Assembly (NCBI GenBank): GCA_016928525.1
Contig: JAFGKO010000274.1
Location: forward strand, 1-31,940
DNA length: 31,940 bases
Reading direction: 5' to 3'
From: Anaerolineales bacterium
GTDB taxonomy: Bacteria; Chloroflexota; Anaerolineae; Anaerolineales; Villigracilaceae
Shown here: positions 1 through 6,679 of the stretch, piece after piece
How positions within the stretch are numbered: the stretch's first letter is position 1
Layout of the letters: the number at the start of each line of letters is the position of its first letter
Translations under genes and position numbers: made by a program
Notes under the pieces: model-generated
Told to the model about the DNA's origin: nothing
The model's database searches: none
Seen by the model: only the letters and a program-made list of their open reading frames with translations

Positions 1-50
1 CCTTTGTGGTCACAAAGAAAACCTTTGTGTTCTCTGTGTCTTTGTGGTGA
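1..50. repeat. Short CTTTGTG repeat cluster
   Basis: Three direct copies of CTTTGTG lie at 2-8, 23-29 and 40-46, with one inverted copy (CACAAAG) at 11-17. The first and inverted copies form a 7-bp hairpin with a 2-nt loop. No gene covers this stretch. It looks like an intergenic low-complexity repeat cut by the window edge; its function is unknown. Confidence 0.45.
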
Positions 51-146
51 AGCACTTCCGGCTTGTCCGGGTTAGGTGATTGAATCCGAAATTTGTTCCT
101 TGTATACTGTTATTGGAAGTGCGCGCACAATTGCAGGAGTATGGAG

Positions 147-617
147 ATGAAAGTCATTCGCTGGTTGATTGTTGCCCTGGGGATCATCCTGGCTGTTATA
201 GCCTTTTGTTGGGTTTATACGACAGTCCAACTCAGGATTGCGCGCTCGAAAGGCGTATATGCAACCGCAGAACAGGGTATGCTGGCCATGGTAGATGAGC
301 ACTACCCGGCTGATCGCGATGTGAAGATTTTGTACGCCGGGACGAACTCCTTCGATGGCAGCCAGCCGCATATCTGGTATGTCATCGCTGAGGTCCACTC
401 CGCTTCACGAGCGGACGGTTCCGAACTGGGCCACAATGGATGCGACGCGCCCGGATTGTTCTTCCTGCAAACCATGGAAGGTTGGGTGCATGTTCCCGAG
501 GGCGCATTCCCAACCTTCATCGGATTTTGGATGAAGGTATTCGACATGGCAGGGGAGGGACAGTCCATACCATCAACTAATTGGGCGCCTGACCAGCCAG
601 CGAGGTTCTGCCAATAA
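147..617 (+). CDS. Hypothetical membrane-anchored protein
   Basis: This protein of about 156 residues has one N-terminal membrane segment (roughly residues 4-24, RWLIVALGIILAVIAFCWVY) followed by a soluble domain of about 130 residues, which should lie outside the membrane. The start at 147 was chosen because AGGAG at 135-139 is 7 nt upstream. The ATG at 141 would sit only 1 nt from that site, and the one at 93 has no ribosome site. The C-terminal part carries three cysteines (HNGCDAPG and the terminal RFCQ among them) but matches no family I recognise. It converges on the minus-strand mrp gene. Confidence 0.7.
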   Translation: MKVIRWLIVALGIILAVIAFCWVYTTVQLRIARSKGVYATAEQGMLAMVDEHYPADRDVKILYAGTNSFDGSQPHIWYVIAEVHSASRADGSELGHNGCDAPGLFFLQTMEGWVHVPEGAFPTFIGFWMKVFDMAGEGQSIPSTNWAPDQPARFCQ

Positions 618-649
618 ATTGAGAAAAAGGTGACAGTCCCTTTAAATAA

Positions 650-682
650 AAGACCCGACAGGTCATAAACCCGTCAGGTCTT
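650..682. terminator. Hairpin between convergent genes
   Basis: Arms 650-663 and 669-682 pair at 12 of 14 positions around a 5-nt loop. On the minus strand the hairpin is followed by a T-rich run (TCTTTTATTT), so it best serves as terminator for mrp and the genes before it. It may also stop the small + strand gene. The sequence resembles a mobile palindromic repeat used as a terminator (inference). Confidence 0.6.
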
Positions 683-683
683 C

Positions 684-720
684 CTACGCTTCTACTCTCT
701 ACTCTCTGATCTCTAATCCC
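684..720. repeat. CTACTCTCT low-complexity repeat
   Basis: The stretch contains tandem and imperfect copies of TCTACTCTCT / ATCTCTAAT. The same words recur on both strands in the glmS leader (17809-17832 and 17896-17928), so they form a dispersed family. No function can be assigned. Confidence 0.4.
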
Positions 721-728
721 AGTTCTTT

Positions 729-1808
729 TCACTCCACAATATTGATCGGCAACGCGTTTTCCTGGCTGAGTGCAGCCACGCTTACCTTTGCCGCCACCTG
801 CTGCGCGATCTCGGTCAGCGCTTTGGCGGTCGCCGATTCCGGCTTACTGACCACGATGGGCTTGCCGCTGTCGCCGCCCACGCGCACTTCGGGGTCCATG
901 GGCACTTTGCCCAGGAAAGGCGCCTGCATGGATGCGGCCAGCTGTTCGCCGCCGCCGGAGCCGAAGACGTCCATGCGCGTGCCATCCGGCAGGTCCAGAT
1001 AGGACATGTTCTCGATAATGCCAAGGATAGGCACTTCCAGTTGGCGGAACATGTTCAAGCCGCGGCTGGCGTCTTCCAGGGAAACAAGCTGCGGCAGGGT
1101 CACGATGATCGCACCGCTCAAGGGCAGGGCCTGCGCCAGTGAAAGCGCTGCGTCGCCCGTGCCGGGGGGCAGGTCTACAATCAGGTAGTCCAGTTCGCCC
1201 CACTCCACATCGCCCAGGAACTGGCGGATGGCCGAATTGAGCATCGGTCCGCGCCAGATGAGCGGCTGTCCCGGTTTGACCAGCAACCCCATCGAGATCA
1301 TCTTGATGTCATAAGCGGTCGCCGGGGTGAGCTTCTCAGCTTTGGGCGGCGGGAGCTTGTCCACGCCCAGCATGGTGGGGATATTGGGCCCATAGATGTC
1401 GGCGTCCATCAGTCCCACCCGCGCGCCGCTCTTGGCCAGCGCAATGGCGATATTGACCGCGACGGTGCTCTTGCCGACGCCGCCCTTGCCGGAGCCGACC
1501 GCGATGGCGTTGCGGATAGGCATACTGACCAGTCCGCGCATCCGGCCATCATTGGGGACGTCCGAGTCCATCTTGATCTCGACGCTCTCCACGCCTCCTA
1601 CGGACATCACAGCCTGCTCTGCTTCCTGCTGGATCCGTCCGCGCAAGGGGCAGGCCGGGGTGGTCAGCATGATGCTGAAGGATACCTTTCCACCCTCGAC
1701 ATTCAGCTCTCGGATCATGTTCAGGGTGACCAGGTCTTTGTGCAGCTCAGGTTCCTGTACTTTGCTGAGCGCTGCCAGGATTTGTTCTTTGGTAGGTTTG
1801 TTTGTCAT
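729..1808 (-). CDS. mrp: Mrp/ApbC/Nbp35-type P-loop ATPase (Fe-S carrier)
   Basis: The 359-residue protein has an N-terminal MIP18-like (DUF59) domain at about residues 6-80 and a C-terminal ParA/MinD-like ATPase. It carries a deviant Walker A, GSGKGGVGKST (105-115), then DADIYGPN and DLPPGTGD. Family members bind and transfer [4Fe-4S] clusters in the cytosol; in E. coli and humans relatives support NADH dehydrogenase assembly. The start at 1808 (MTNKPT) has AGGAAA just upstream, so a longer reading frame to 1850 is not needed. It lies 92 nt after nuoI on the same strand, which fits an Fe-S delivery role for the neighbouring complex I subunits. One oddity: the CxxC pair usually found after 'ENMSY' is absent (MSYLDLPDGTRMDVFG). 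Confidence 0.93.
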   Translation of the reverse strand: MTNKPTKEQILAALSKVQEPELHKDLVTLNMIRELNVEGGKVSFSIMLTTPACPLRGRIQQEAEQAVMSVGGVESVEIKMDSDVPNDGRMRGLVSMPIRNAIAVGSGKGGVGKSTVAVNIAIALAKSGARVGLMDADIYGPNIPTMLGVDKLPPPKAEKLTPATAYDIKMISMGLLVKPGQPLIWRGPMLNSAIRQFLGDVEWGELDYLIVDLPPGTGDAALSLAQALPLSGAIIVTLPQLVSLEDASRGLNMFRQLEVPILGIIENMSYLDLPDGTRMDVFGSGGGEQLAASMQAPFLGKVPMDPEVRVGGDSGKPIVVSKPESATAKALTEIAQQVAAKVSVAALSQENALPINIVE

Positions 1809-1900
1809 TCGGTTTCCTAATATTAAAAAGATGTCAATGCCCTGCCACACCGTCCTGTGTTCGGTGCAGGGAAGTGCAGCGGGGCAATGACAATTGTAAT

Positions 1901-2521
1901 CTAACTCGCAGTTGCCTTCGCGGCCCTGGCGGCTTCCTTCGCCCGGCGGGCCTCGTCTTCGCGAGCGGCATTCTCGGGGCGAATGCTGGCGTAATACGAT
2001 GCCGGCTTGAGCAGTTTTTCCAGGTTGAAAACGTTACGGCCGTAGGAAGCAATCTCGTAATCGTGATCCATCTTAATTGCATCGAACGGACAATATTCGG
2101 CGCAGAACCCGCAGTTCATGCAGATGTCGGCGTCGATGTAGAACTCAGCCGGCTGCGGGACGGGTTTGCCCGTCTTGGGGTCGTTCGTGCGCACGATCCA
2201 GATGCACTGCGGCGGGCAGACCTTCGAGCAAATGCCGCAAGATGTGCAGCGAATGGCTTTCTCGCTGTCTTCAGCCTCATCGTAGACCAGGAAGGGGACG
2301 TAACGAAACTCTTCTGGAGTCGGCAGTTTCTCTTCAGGGTACTGGATAGTGAAGATACCGCGCGTACCTGCACTGGAGCGCCGGGCGACTCCCTCGGGGG
2401 TGTAATAACGCTTTGTTCCACCTGTAAATCTACGAAAGAACCAGACAGTATCTTCCCAGTATGTGTTCCAGAAGCGTGTTGCAGTGACTTTCAAACCTTT
2501 TAGAATACCTTTTCCATACAT
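1901..2521 (-). CDS. nuoI: NADH-quinone oxidoreductase subunit I (NuoI)
   Basis: This 206-residue ferredoxin-like subunit of respiratory complex I carries two [4Fe-4S] clusters (N6a/N6b). The motifs are CTSCGICSKVCPPQC at about residues 91-105 and CMNCGFCAEYCPFDAI at about 135-150, the classic 8-Fe arrangement. It passes electrons towards the N2 cluster of NuoB at the membrane junction. The C-terminus has an Ala/Lys/Arg/Glu-rich tail after the conserved core, which is probably disordered. The start has GGAGA upstream. It follows nuoCD after a 92-nt repeat-containing spacer and precedes mrp. Confidence 0.95.
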   Translation of the reverse strand: MYGKGILKGLKVTATRFWNTYWEDTVWFFRRFTGGTKRYYTPEGVARRSSAGTRGIFTIQYPEEKLPTPEEFRYVPFLVYDEAEDSEKAIRCTSCGICSKVCPPQCIWIVRTNDPKTGKPVPQPAEFYIDADICMNCGFCAEYCPFDAIKMDHDYEIASYGRNVFNLEKLLKPASYYASIRPENAAREDEARRAKEAARAAKATAS

Positions 2522-2613
2522 AGATAGGTTCTCCTGTGTCAGGAATCAGGTGTCATGTTTTGTCGCATGTCAGGTACCCTGACACTTGACACTTCGACAC
2601 CTGGCGCTTTTTT
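2522..2613. repeat. GTGTCA-rich repeat in the nuoCD-nuoI spacer
   Basis: The spacer between nuoCD and nuoI contains repeated CAGGTGTC/AAGTGTCA words and a hairpin with arms TGTCAGG (2568-2574) and CCTGACA (2578-2584) around TAC. A run of eight T on the + strand (A on the transcript) follows. It looks like an intergenic repeat that landed inside an operon. It could be a weak processing or attenuation site between nuoCD and nuoI. Confidence 0.5.
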
Positions 2614-4359
2614 TTACCTGTCAAGCTCGCCGAGCACGATGTCGATCGCGCCCAGGATAGCGACAAAGTCCGCAATCTTGTTGCCAACGCACATCTTTTC
2701 CAACGCGGTCAGGTTGATGAAGGATGGCGCGCGCACGTGATAGCGCCACGGGTTAGGTTTGCCGTTCGAAATGACGTAGAAACCGAGTTCGCCCTTAGGG
2801 GCCTCGATACGCCCGTAGGCTTCGCCAGCCGGGACGCGCACCTGGTAAACGGGTTTGCCGGGCAGTACCGGACCTTCCGGGATGCCTTTAATGGCCTGTT
2901 CCAGGATGCGCAGGCTCTGGCGCATCTCCTCCACGCGGACCGCATAACGGGCGTACATGTCGCCTTCGGGGCGGGTGACCACGTCGAAATCGAAGCGGTC
3001 GTAAATGCCGTACGGGTCTGCGCGGCGGATGTCGTAAGGCACACCGGAAGCGCGCAGGACTGGTCCGGTCATTGAGGTGGCGATAGCATCCTCGGCGCTC
3101 AAGTAGCCTTTGCCCTTCAAACGCGCCACCAGGATTTCATTCTGGCTCAGCAAACGTTCGAATTCTTCGATCTTACCGGGCAGGCGGTCATAGACCAATC
3201 CTTTGATCTTCTCAAAGGCCTCAGGGGGCACATCCCGCACGACCCCGCCAAAGCGGTAGTAATTGCACATCATGCGCGAGCCCGAAGCGGCCTCGAAGAT
3301 GTCCAGGATCAGTTCGCGCTCTTCGAACGCGTACAGGGCCGGGGTGAAGTAGGTGCCCAGGTCATTCAACATCATGCCGATCCAGATCAGGTGATTCTGG
3401 ATACGGGTCAGTTCCGCCATGATGACGCGGATATATTCGGAACGCTCGGTTACTTCGATGCCCATCAACTTTTCGACCGCCAGAGCGTAGCCCCAGTTAT
3501 TGCTCATGGAGTTGAAGTAATCCAGGCGGTCGGTGTAGGGCATGTTTTGCAGGAAGGTATTGCGCTCGCCGATCTTCTCGTGGTTGCGGTGCAGGTAGCC
3601 CATAACCGGCTTGAGGCTGGTGACGGTCTCGCCGTCCAGCACCACCACCGCGCGGAACACACCATGTGTGGACGGGTGCTGCGGCCCCATATTGACGATG
3701 ATCTGGTCTGTTTCCAGGCCATCTTCGTCGGTAATGGTGGCTTTCTTCAACGAAGCGTAGAGCGCCTCTTCGGGGTCGGTGGGGGTCCATTTTTCGGGAT
3801 CGAACTTTTCGGGAAAACGCAGGTTGTCGCTGTAAGGATTCTTTTCTTCTGCACCGACATGCTTTCCTTCGGGCCAACGGCTCTTGTAGGGCTTGGTCTC
3901 TTCTTCGTAGAAGGCTTCCTGCCAGTCCTTGCGCATGGGGTGGCCTTCGAAGCCTTCCCAGGTCAGAATGCGACGCAGGTCGGGGTGGCCACTGAATTTG
4001 ATGCCATACAAATCCCAGATCTCGCGTTCTTGAAAGTCTGCGCCCGGCCAGATATTGACGACCGAGGGTACTTCCATTGGGTCTACGCGCGGGATTTGCA
4101 CCTTGAAGAAGATGCCCGGGCCGCCGGTGGTTTTGTAAGCCTGGTAGACCACTTCCATCTTTTCTTCGGGTAGGTAGTCCACGCCGGTGACGGAGGAGAG
4201 CAGGTCATAGCCCAGTTCATCGCGCAGAAAGGTAGCAACCTCGATCAGACTGTTCCTCTCGACGATCCAGCCGCTGTAGCCTTCGCGCTCATCAGCAGCA
4301 ACAACGCCAGGGAATCTGGCAGACAGGTCAAGGACATCAGTTTTATCAAGTATAGCCAT
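2614..4359 (-). CDS. nuoCD: Fused NADH-quinone oxidoreductase subunits C and D (NuoCD)
   Basis: This 581-residue fusion has NuoC (30-kDa subunit) at residues 1 to about 150, including [20 protein letters not shown] (111-130) and the HPMRKDW end. A linker of about 60 residues rich in charged residues follows. NuoD (49-kDa subunit) runs from about 215 to 581, including [14 protein letters not shown] (223-236), [11 protein letters not shown] and RAPSFINL. NuoD forms the quinone cavity together with NuoB, and the conserved His of HPSTHG and Tyr of PYTDRLDY are the expected quinone contacts. NuoC-NuoD fusions are known in E. coli and others. The start at 4359 has AGGAG 6 nt upstream, overlapping the nuoB stop codon, so translation is probably coupled. 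Confidence 0.95.
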   Translation of the reverse strand: MAILDKTDVLDLSARFPGVVAADEREGYSGWIVERNSLIEVATFLRDELGYDLLSSVTGVDYLPEEKMEVVYQAYKTTGGPGIFFKVQIPRVDPMEVPSVVNIWPGADFQEREIWDLYGIKFSGHPDLRRILTWEGFEGHPMRKDWQEAFYEEETKPYKSRWPEGKHVGAEEKNPYSDNLRFPEKFDPEKWTPTDPEEALYASLKKATITDEDGLETDQIIVNMGPQHPSTHGVFRAVVVLDGETVTSLKPVMGYLHRNHEKIGERNTFLQNMPYTDRLDYFNSMSNNWGYALAVEKLMGIEVTERSEYIRVIMAELTRIQNHLIWIGMMLNDLGTYFTPALYAFEERELILDIFEAASGSRMMCNYYRFGGVVRDVPPEAFEKIKGLVYDRLPGKIEEFERLLSQNEILVARLKGKGYLSAEDAIATSMTGPVLRASGVPYDIRRADPYGIYDRFDFDVVTRPEGDMYARYAVRVEEMRQSLRILEQAIKGIPEGPVLPGKPVYQVRVPAGEAYGRIEAPKGELGFYVISNGKPNPWRYHVRAPSFINLTALEKMCVGNKIADFVAILGAIDIVLGELDR

Positions 4360-4368
4360 GCTATGCTC

Positions 4369-5004
4369 CTATGCCTCTTCTGCCTGTGGTTGCGCGGCGA
4401 TCTTCTTGATCTCGGCTGTGCGCCGCAGGTCGATCAAATCCGGACCGAGTAGCGGTACCGGCACTTCGACCAAATCCGGGCCTTTGCGGTACCAGCGCAC
4501 CTTGCGGATGGACTGCTTGTCGATCAACTCCTGCAGTTTGATCATGCCGTGGATCAAGGCCTGCGGGGTGGGCGGGCAGCCGGGGATGTAGACGTCAACG
4601 GGCAGGAACTTGTCGATGCCGGCCACCACGTTGTAGCCTTCCTTGAAGGGTCCGCCGCCGGAAGCGCAGGCGCCCATGGCGACCACGTACTTGGGCTCGG
4701 GCATCTGGTTGTACAGACGCACGACCAACGGCACCATCTTCTTGGTGACTGTGCCGGAGACCAGCATCAGGTCGCTCTGGCGTGGAGTGGGGCGCATGAC
4801 TTCCATGCCGAAACGGGCCATGTCATAGCGCGAAGCTTGCGCCGCGATCATTTCGATGGCGCAACAGGCCAGGCCAAACATCATTGGCCAGACGGATGAG
4901 CGCCGTCCCCAGTTGTACAGCCGGTCGAGCGTGGTGATCTTGACCAAGTTATCCAGCTCTTCCGGGATGTCGTAGCCGGGGGAATTGAGTTCATTATTAC
5001 TCAT
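4369..5004 (-). CDS. nuoB: NADH-quinone oxidoreductase subunit B (NuoB)
   Basis: This 211-residue subunit carries the terminal N2 [4Fe-4S] cluster that reduces quinone. The unusual tandem cysteines are seen in [10 protein letters not shown], with the remaining ligands in MGACASGGG and PGCPPTPQ. The start at 5004 ([10 protein letters not shown]) was chosen because GAGGAG lies just upstream; the longer frame to 5094 is only the shadow of iscX. The start overlaps the 3' end of iscX by 8 nt and the stop is 9 nt before nuoCD, so the three genes are tightly coupled. The C-terminal extension (about 40 residues after the core) is Arg/Lys/Ala-rich. Confidence 0.95.
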   Translation of the reverse strand: MSNNELNSPGYDIPEELDNLVKITTLDRLYNWGRRSSVWPMMFGLACCAIEMIAAQASRYDMARFGMEVMRPTPRQSDLMLVSGTVTKKMVPLVVRLYNQMPEPKYVVAMGACASGGGPFKEGYNVVAGIDKFLPVDVYIPGCPPTPQALIHGMIKLQELIDKQSIRKVRWYRKGPDLVEVPVPLLGPDLIDLRRTAEIKKIAAQPQAEEA

Positions 5005-5209
5005 GAAGGTTCTCCTCGTACCAGTCTTGGTATATTGCTGACAGGATCTCGTCGTTGACCAGCGCCGGGTCGTCATCGAAATCTTCCAGGGCAAGCGTCC
5101 ATTCTTGGATATTGCTCAGAGTGACGCTTTCTATATCGATGCCCGGGTGCGCATCTTTGAGCGCAAGCGCGATGGCGTAGGTCGACTCCCAGGTCAGCGG
5201 TTCGGACAT
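4997..5209 (-). CDS. iscX: IscX-like Fe-S assembly adaptor
   Basis: This 70-residue acidic protein matches the IscX/YfhJ family. It has the N-terminal LTWES...[14 protein letters not shown] helix region, then [26 protein letters not shown], which is the family signature. IscX binds iron and the cysteine desulfurase IscS and modulates Fe-S assembly in proteobacteria. Here no isc genes are adjacent. Instead it is the first gene of a unit with nuoB, nuoCD, nuoI and mrp, and it overlaps nuoB by 8 nt. A strong promoter sits 35-64 nt upstream of its ATG. Confidence 0.9.
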   Translation of the reverse strand: MSEPLTWESTYAIALALKDAHPGIDIESVTLSNIQEWTLALEDFDDDPALVNDEILSAIYQDWYEENLHE

Positions 5210-5243
5210 TATTTTGGCTTTCAGCTTTTAGCTTCGGATTGTC

Positions 5244-5273
5244 ATTATAGTGGGTTATTAAGCACAATGTCAA
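5244..5273 (-). promoter_or_regulatory. Consensus sigma-70 promoter of the iscX-nuo unit
   Basis: On the minus strand TTGACA (5268-5273) and TATAAT (5244-5249) are both perfect, with an 18-nt spacer. The start would fall about 30 nt upstream of the iscX ATG. It is one of the best matches to consensus in the window. The -35 abuts the AT-rich dyad at 5274-5312, so it is well placed for repression. Confidence 0.8.
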
Positions 5274-5312
5274 ACAAATTACGCAAAAATATATTTGCAA
5301 AAATAAATTTGT
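5274..5312. promoter_or_regulatory. AT-rich dyad, candidate operator for the SufR-like regulator
   Basis: GCAAAAATATATTTGC (5283-5298) is an inverted repeat matching at 14 of 16 positions. It is flanked by ACAAATT (5274-5280) and AAATTTGT (5305-5312). It lies exactly between the two divergent promoters and overlaps the -35 of the rightward one. That it is bound by the product of the gene at 5398 is inferred from position; it does not match the cyanobacterial SufR site (CAAC-N6-GTTG). Confidence 0.5.
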
Positions 5313-5321
5313 GAGTATAAT
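5294..5321 (+). promoter_or_regulatory. Promoter of the SufR-like regulator
   Basis: A perfect TATAAT is at 5316-5321, with a weaker TTTGCA (5294-5299) 16 nt upstream. The predicted start is about 70 nt upstream of the ATG at 5398, leaving room for the hairpin at 5353-5383 in the leader. Confidence 0.55.
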
Positions 5322-5352
5322 CACCTTGTTTATATGACACTCCCCTCCCAAC

Positions 5353-5383
5353 CTCCCTCCAATTTCAAAGAAATTGGGGGGAG
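5353..5383 (+). promoter_or_regulatory. Hairpin covering the ribosome binding site
   Basis: Arms 5353-5366 and 5370-5383 pair over all 14 positions (one G-T wobble) around an AAA loop. The right arm contains GGGGGGAG, the only plausible Shine-Dalgarno sequence for the ATG at 5398. In the mRNA the site would be sequestered. It may also be a copy of an intergenic palindromic repeat. Confidence 0.6.
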
Positions 5384-5397
5384 AAGAATTTCGAATT

Positions 5398-5988
5398 ATG
5401 CCAATTACTACTCGCCAAAAAATCCTCGATTACTTGAAACGAAACCGGACGGTATCGTCACGCGAGCTGGCGCGCGCCTTGCAGATGACGCCTGCCAACG
5501 CGCGCCACCACCTGGGAATTCTGGCGGCGGATGGACGCGTGGAGGTCATCCGCCAGCGACAGGAGGGCAGGGGACGGCCTGAGAAGATATACCGTCTGGC
5601 GGGAGCGCTGGCAGGGGATAACCTGTCCGTGTTGGCAGATGCGCTTTTAATGGAGGCAGGTAAAAAGGTTGAAATGGATGCGCTGGGAAAGCGGATTGCA
5701 GGGGGGCGCGCAGTTAGCGGTCAGCCTTTGATGCGCAAATTGGCATCCACTGTCGAGCGCCTGAATAGCATGCACTATCAGGCACGCTGGGAGGCGGGGG
5801 CAGCAGGCCCACGTATTATCCTGGGCCACTGTCCATATTCTGTGCTTATTAAAGATCATCCCGAATTATGTCAGATGGACCTGGCCTTGTTGAGTGAACT
5901 GCTAGGCGGGGAACTACGCCAGACGACAAAGCTGGAAAGCGGCGCAGGCGGTTTGCCGTTTTGTGCTTTTGTGTTGAAGCCGAGATGA
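5398..5988 (+). CDS. SufR-like winged-helix regulator with Fe-S-type cysteines
   Basis: This regulator has about 196 residues. The N-terminal 65 residues form a winged helix (TRQKILDYLKRN, SSRELARALQMTPANARHHL recognition region, then a basic wing GRGRPEKIYRL). The C-terminal part has GHCPYSVLIKDHPELC, a C-x12-C pair, and a third Cys in LPFCAF near the end, which is the cluster-ligand pattern of the SufR family. Such proteins bind a [4Fe-4S] or [2Fe-2S] cluster and repress Fe-S genes when loaded. I chose the ATG at 5398 rather than the TTG at 5374, because the TTG lies inside the ribosome-site hairpin. It is divergent from iscX-nuoB-nuoCD-nuoI-mrp and converges on a lipoprotein gene 16 nt beyond its stop. 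Confidence 0.85.
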   Translation: MPITTRQKILDYLKRNRTVSSRELARALQMTPANARHHLGILAADGRVEVIRQRQEGRGRPEKIYRLAGALAGDNLSVLADALLMEAGKKVEMDALGKRIAGGRAVSGQPLMRKLASTVERLNSMHYQARWEAGAAGPRIILGHCPYSVLIKDHPELCQMDLALLSELLGGELRQTTKLESGAGGLPFCAFVLKPR

Positions 5989-6004
5989 GTATTTGGGGGG
6001 GAAC

Positions 6005-6637
6005 TTACTTGCAGGGTTCCAATATCAAATTGCGCGTGAAGATTTGTGACCGCCCGAGAATGTTTTCATCCTCGTCCACGGCGACAAGCTGGTAATGGAC
6101 CCAGGCCTTGATGAAGTTTTTGCGCTCTGGAATGTTCCTTGCCCAGAGAGTGTAGTGGAACACTCCGCCACCATCTTTATCGGTAACTGTGCCACTCCAG
6201 GGGGTGGTGTCGCCCGGCCTTTTGCCTGATTCCAGGCGGAAGAAGAGATAAACGGTCTTTACCTCGACTGGATTCTCCACTGTGATGATCATCTGGATAA
6301 AATTTTGTTTGCACGAGCCGTAGAAGATTTTGCTTTGGGAGAGTGTAACGGACTCGAAACCACCGGTCGGTAGATCGGGTGTGGCTATGAAATCAGGGAC
6401 AAGGGCGTTTAAATCTGGGCTGACCAGGACAACGGGGGTGAAGGTAGGGAAGGTGCCAATCGGGGTGACAGTATCTCGCGGTGTGGGAGTGGCAGTGCGT
6501 GTGGGTGTGAATGTCACGGTGGGCGTATTTGTTACCGTCGAACTGGGAATTGGCGTGTTCGCAAGAGGCAAAAAGTCTAATGCCTGGCAGGCTTGCAAAA
6601 AGAGCATCGCGATGACAATTAGAACGGACTTGTGCAT
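6005..6637 (-). CDS. Thr/Pro-rich lipoprotein, function unknown
   Basis: This lipoprotein has about 210 residues. The start at 6637 (MHKSVLIVIAML) has GAGAGG 5 nt upstream. A lipobox FLQAC is at about residues 13-17, followed by a Thr/Pro linker (TPTVTFTPTRTATPTP) and a folded C-terminal domain of about 125 residues with two cysteines (YGSCKQ and the terminal EPCK). It should be anchored to the outer face of the membrane with the domain held off the surface. It belongs in style with the three lipoproteins at 25.0-27.2 kb, but the C-terminal domain differs. It lies 42 nt after the FAD dehydrogenase on the same strand. Confidence 0.8.
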   Translation of the reverse strand: MHKSVLIVIAMLFLQACQALDFLPLANTPIPSSTVTNTPTVTFTPTRTATPTPRDTVTPIGTFPTFTPVVLVSPDLNALVPDFIATPDLPTGGFESVTLSQSKIFYGSCKQNFIQMIITVENPVEVKTVYLFFRLESGKRPGDTTPWSGTVTDKDGGGVFHYTLWARNIPERKNFIKAWVHYQLVAVDEDENILGRSQIFTRNLILEPCK

Positions 6638-6679
6638 AATAACCTCTCGTAAGAAGCCGTTCTCATTATACGGCATTTG

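Noticed and set aside
3391..4173. A 260-residue frame antisense to nuoCD
   Set aside because: It overlaps a well-conserved fused NuoCD. No motif is seen in the antisense product.
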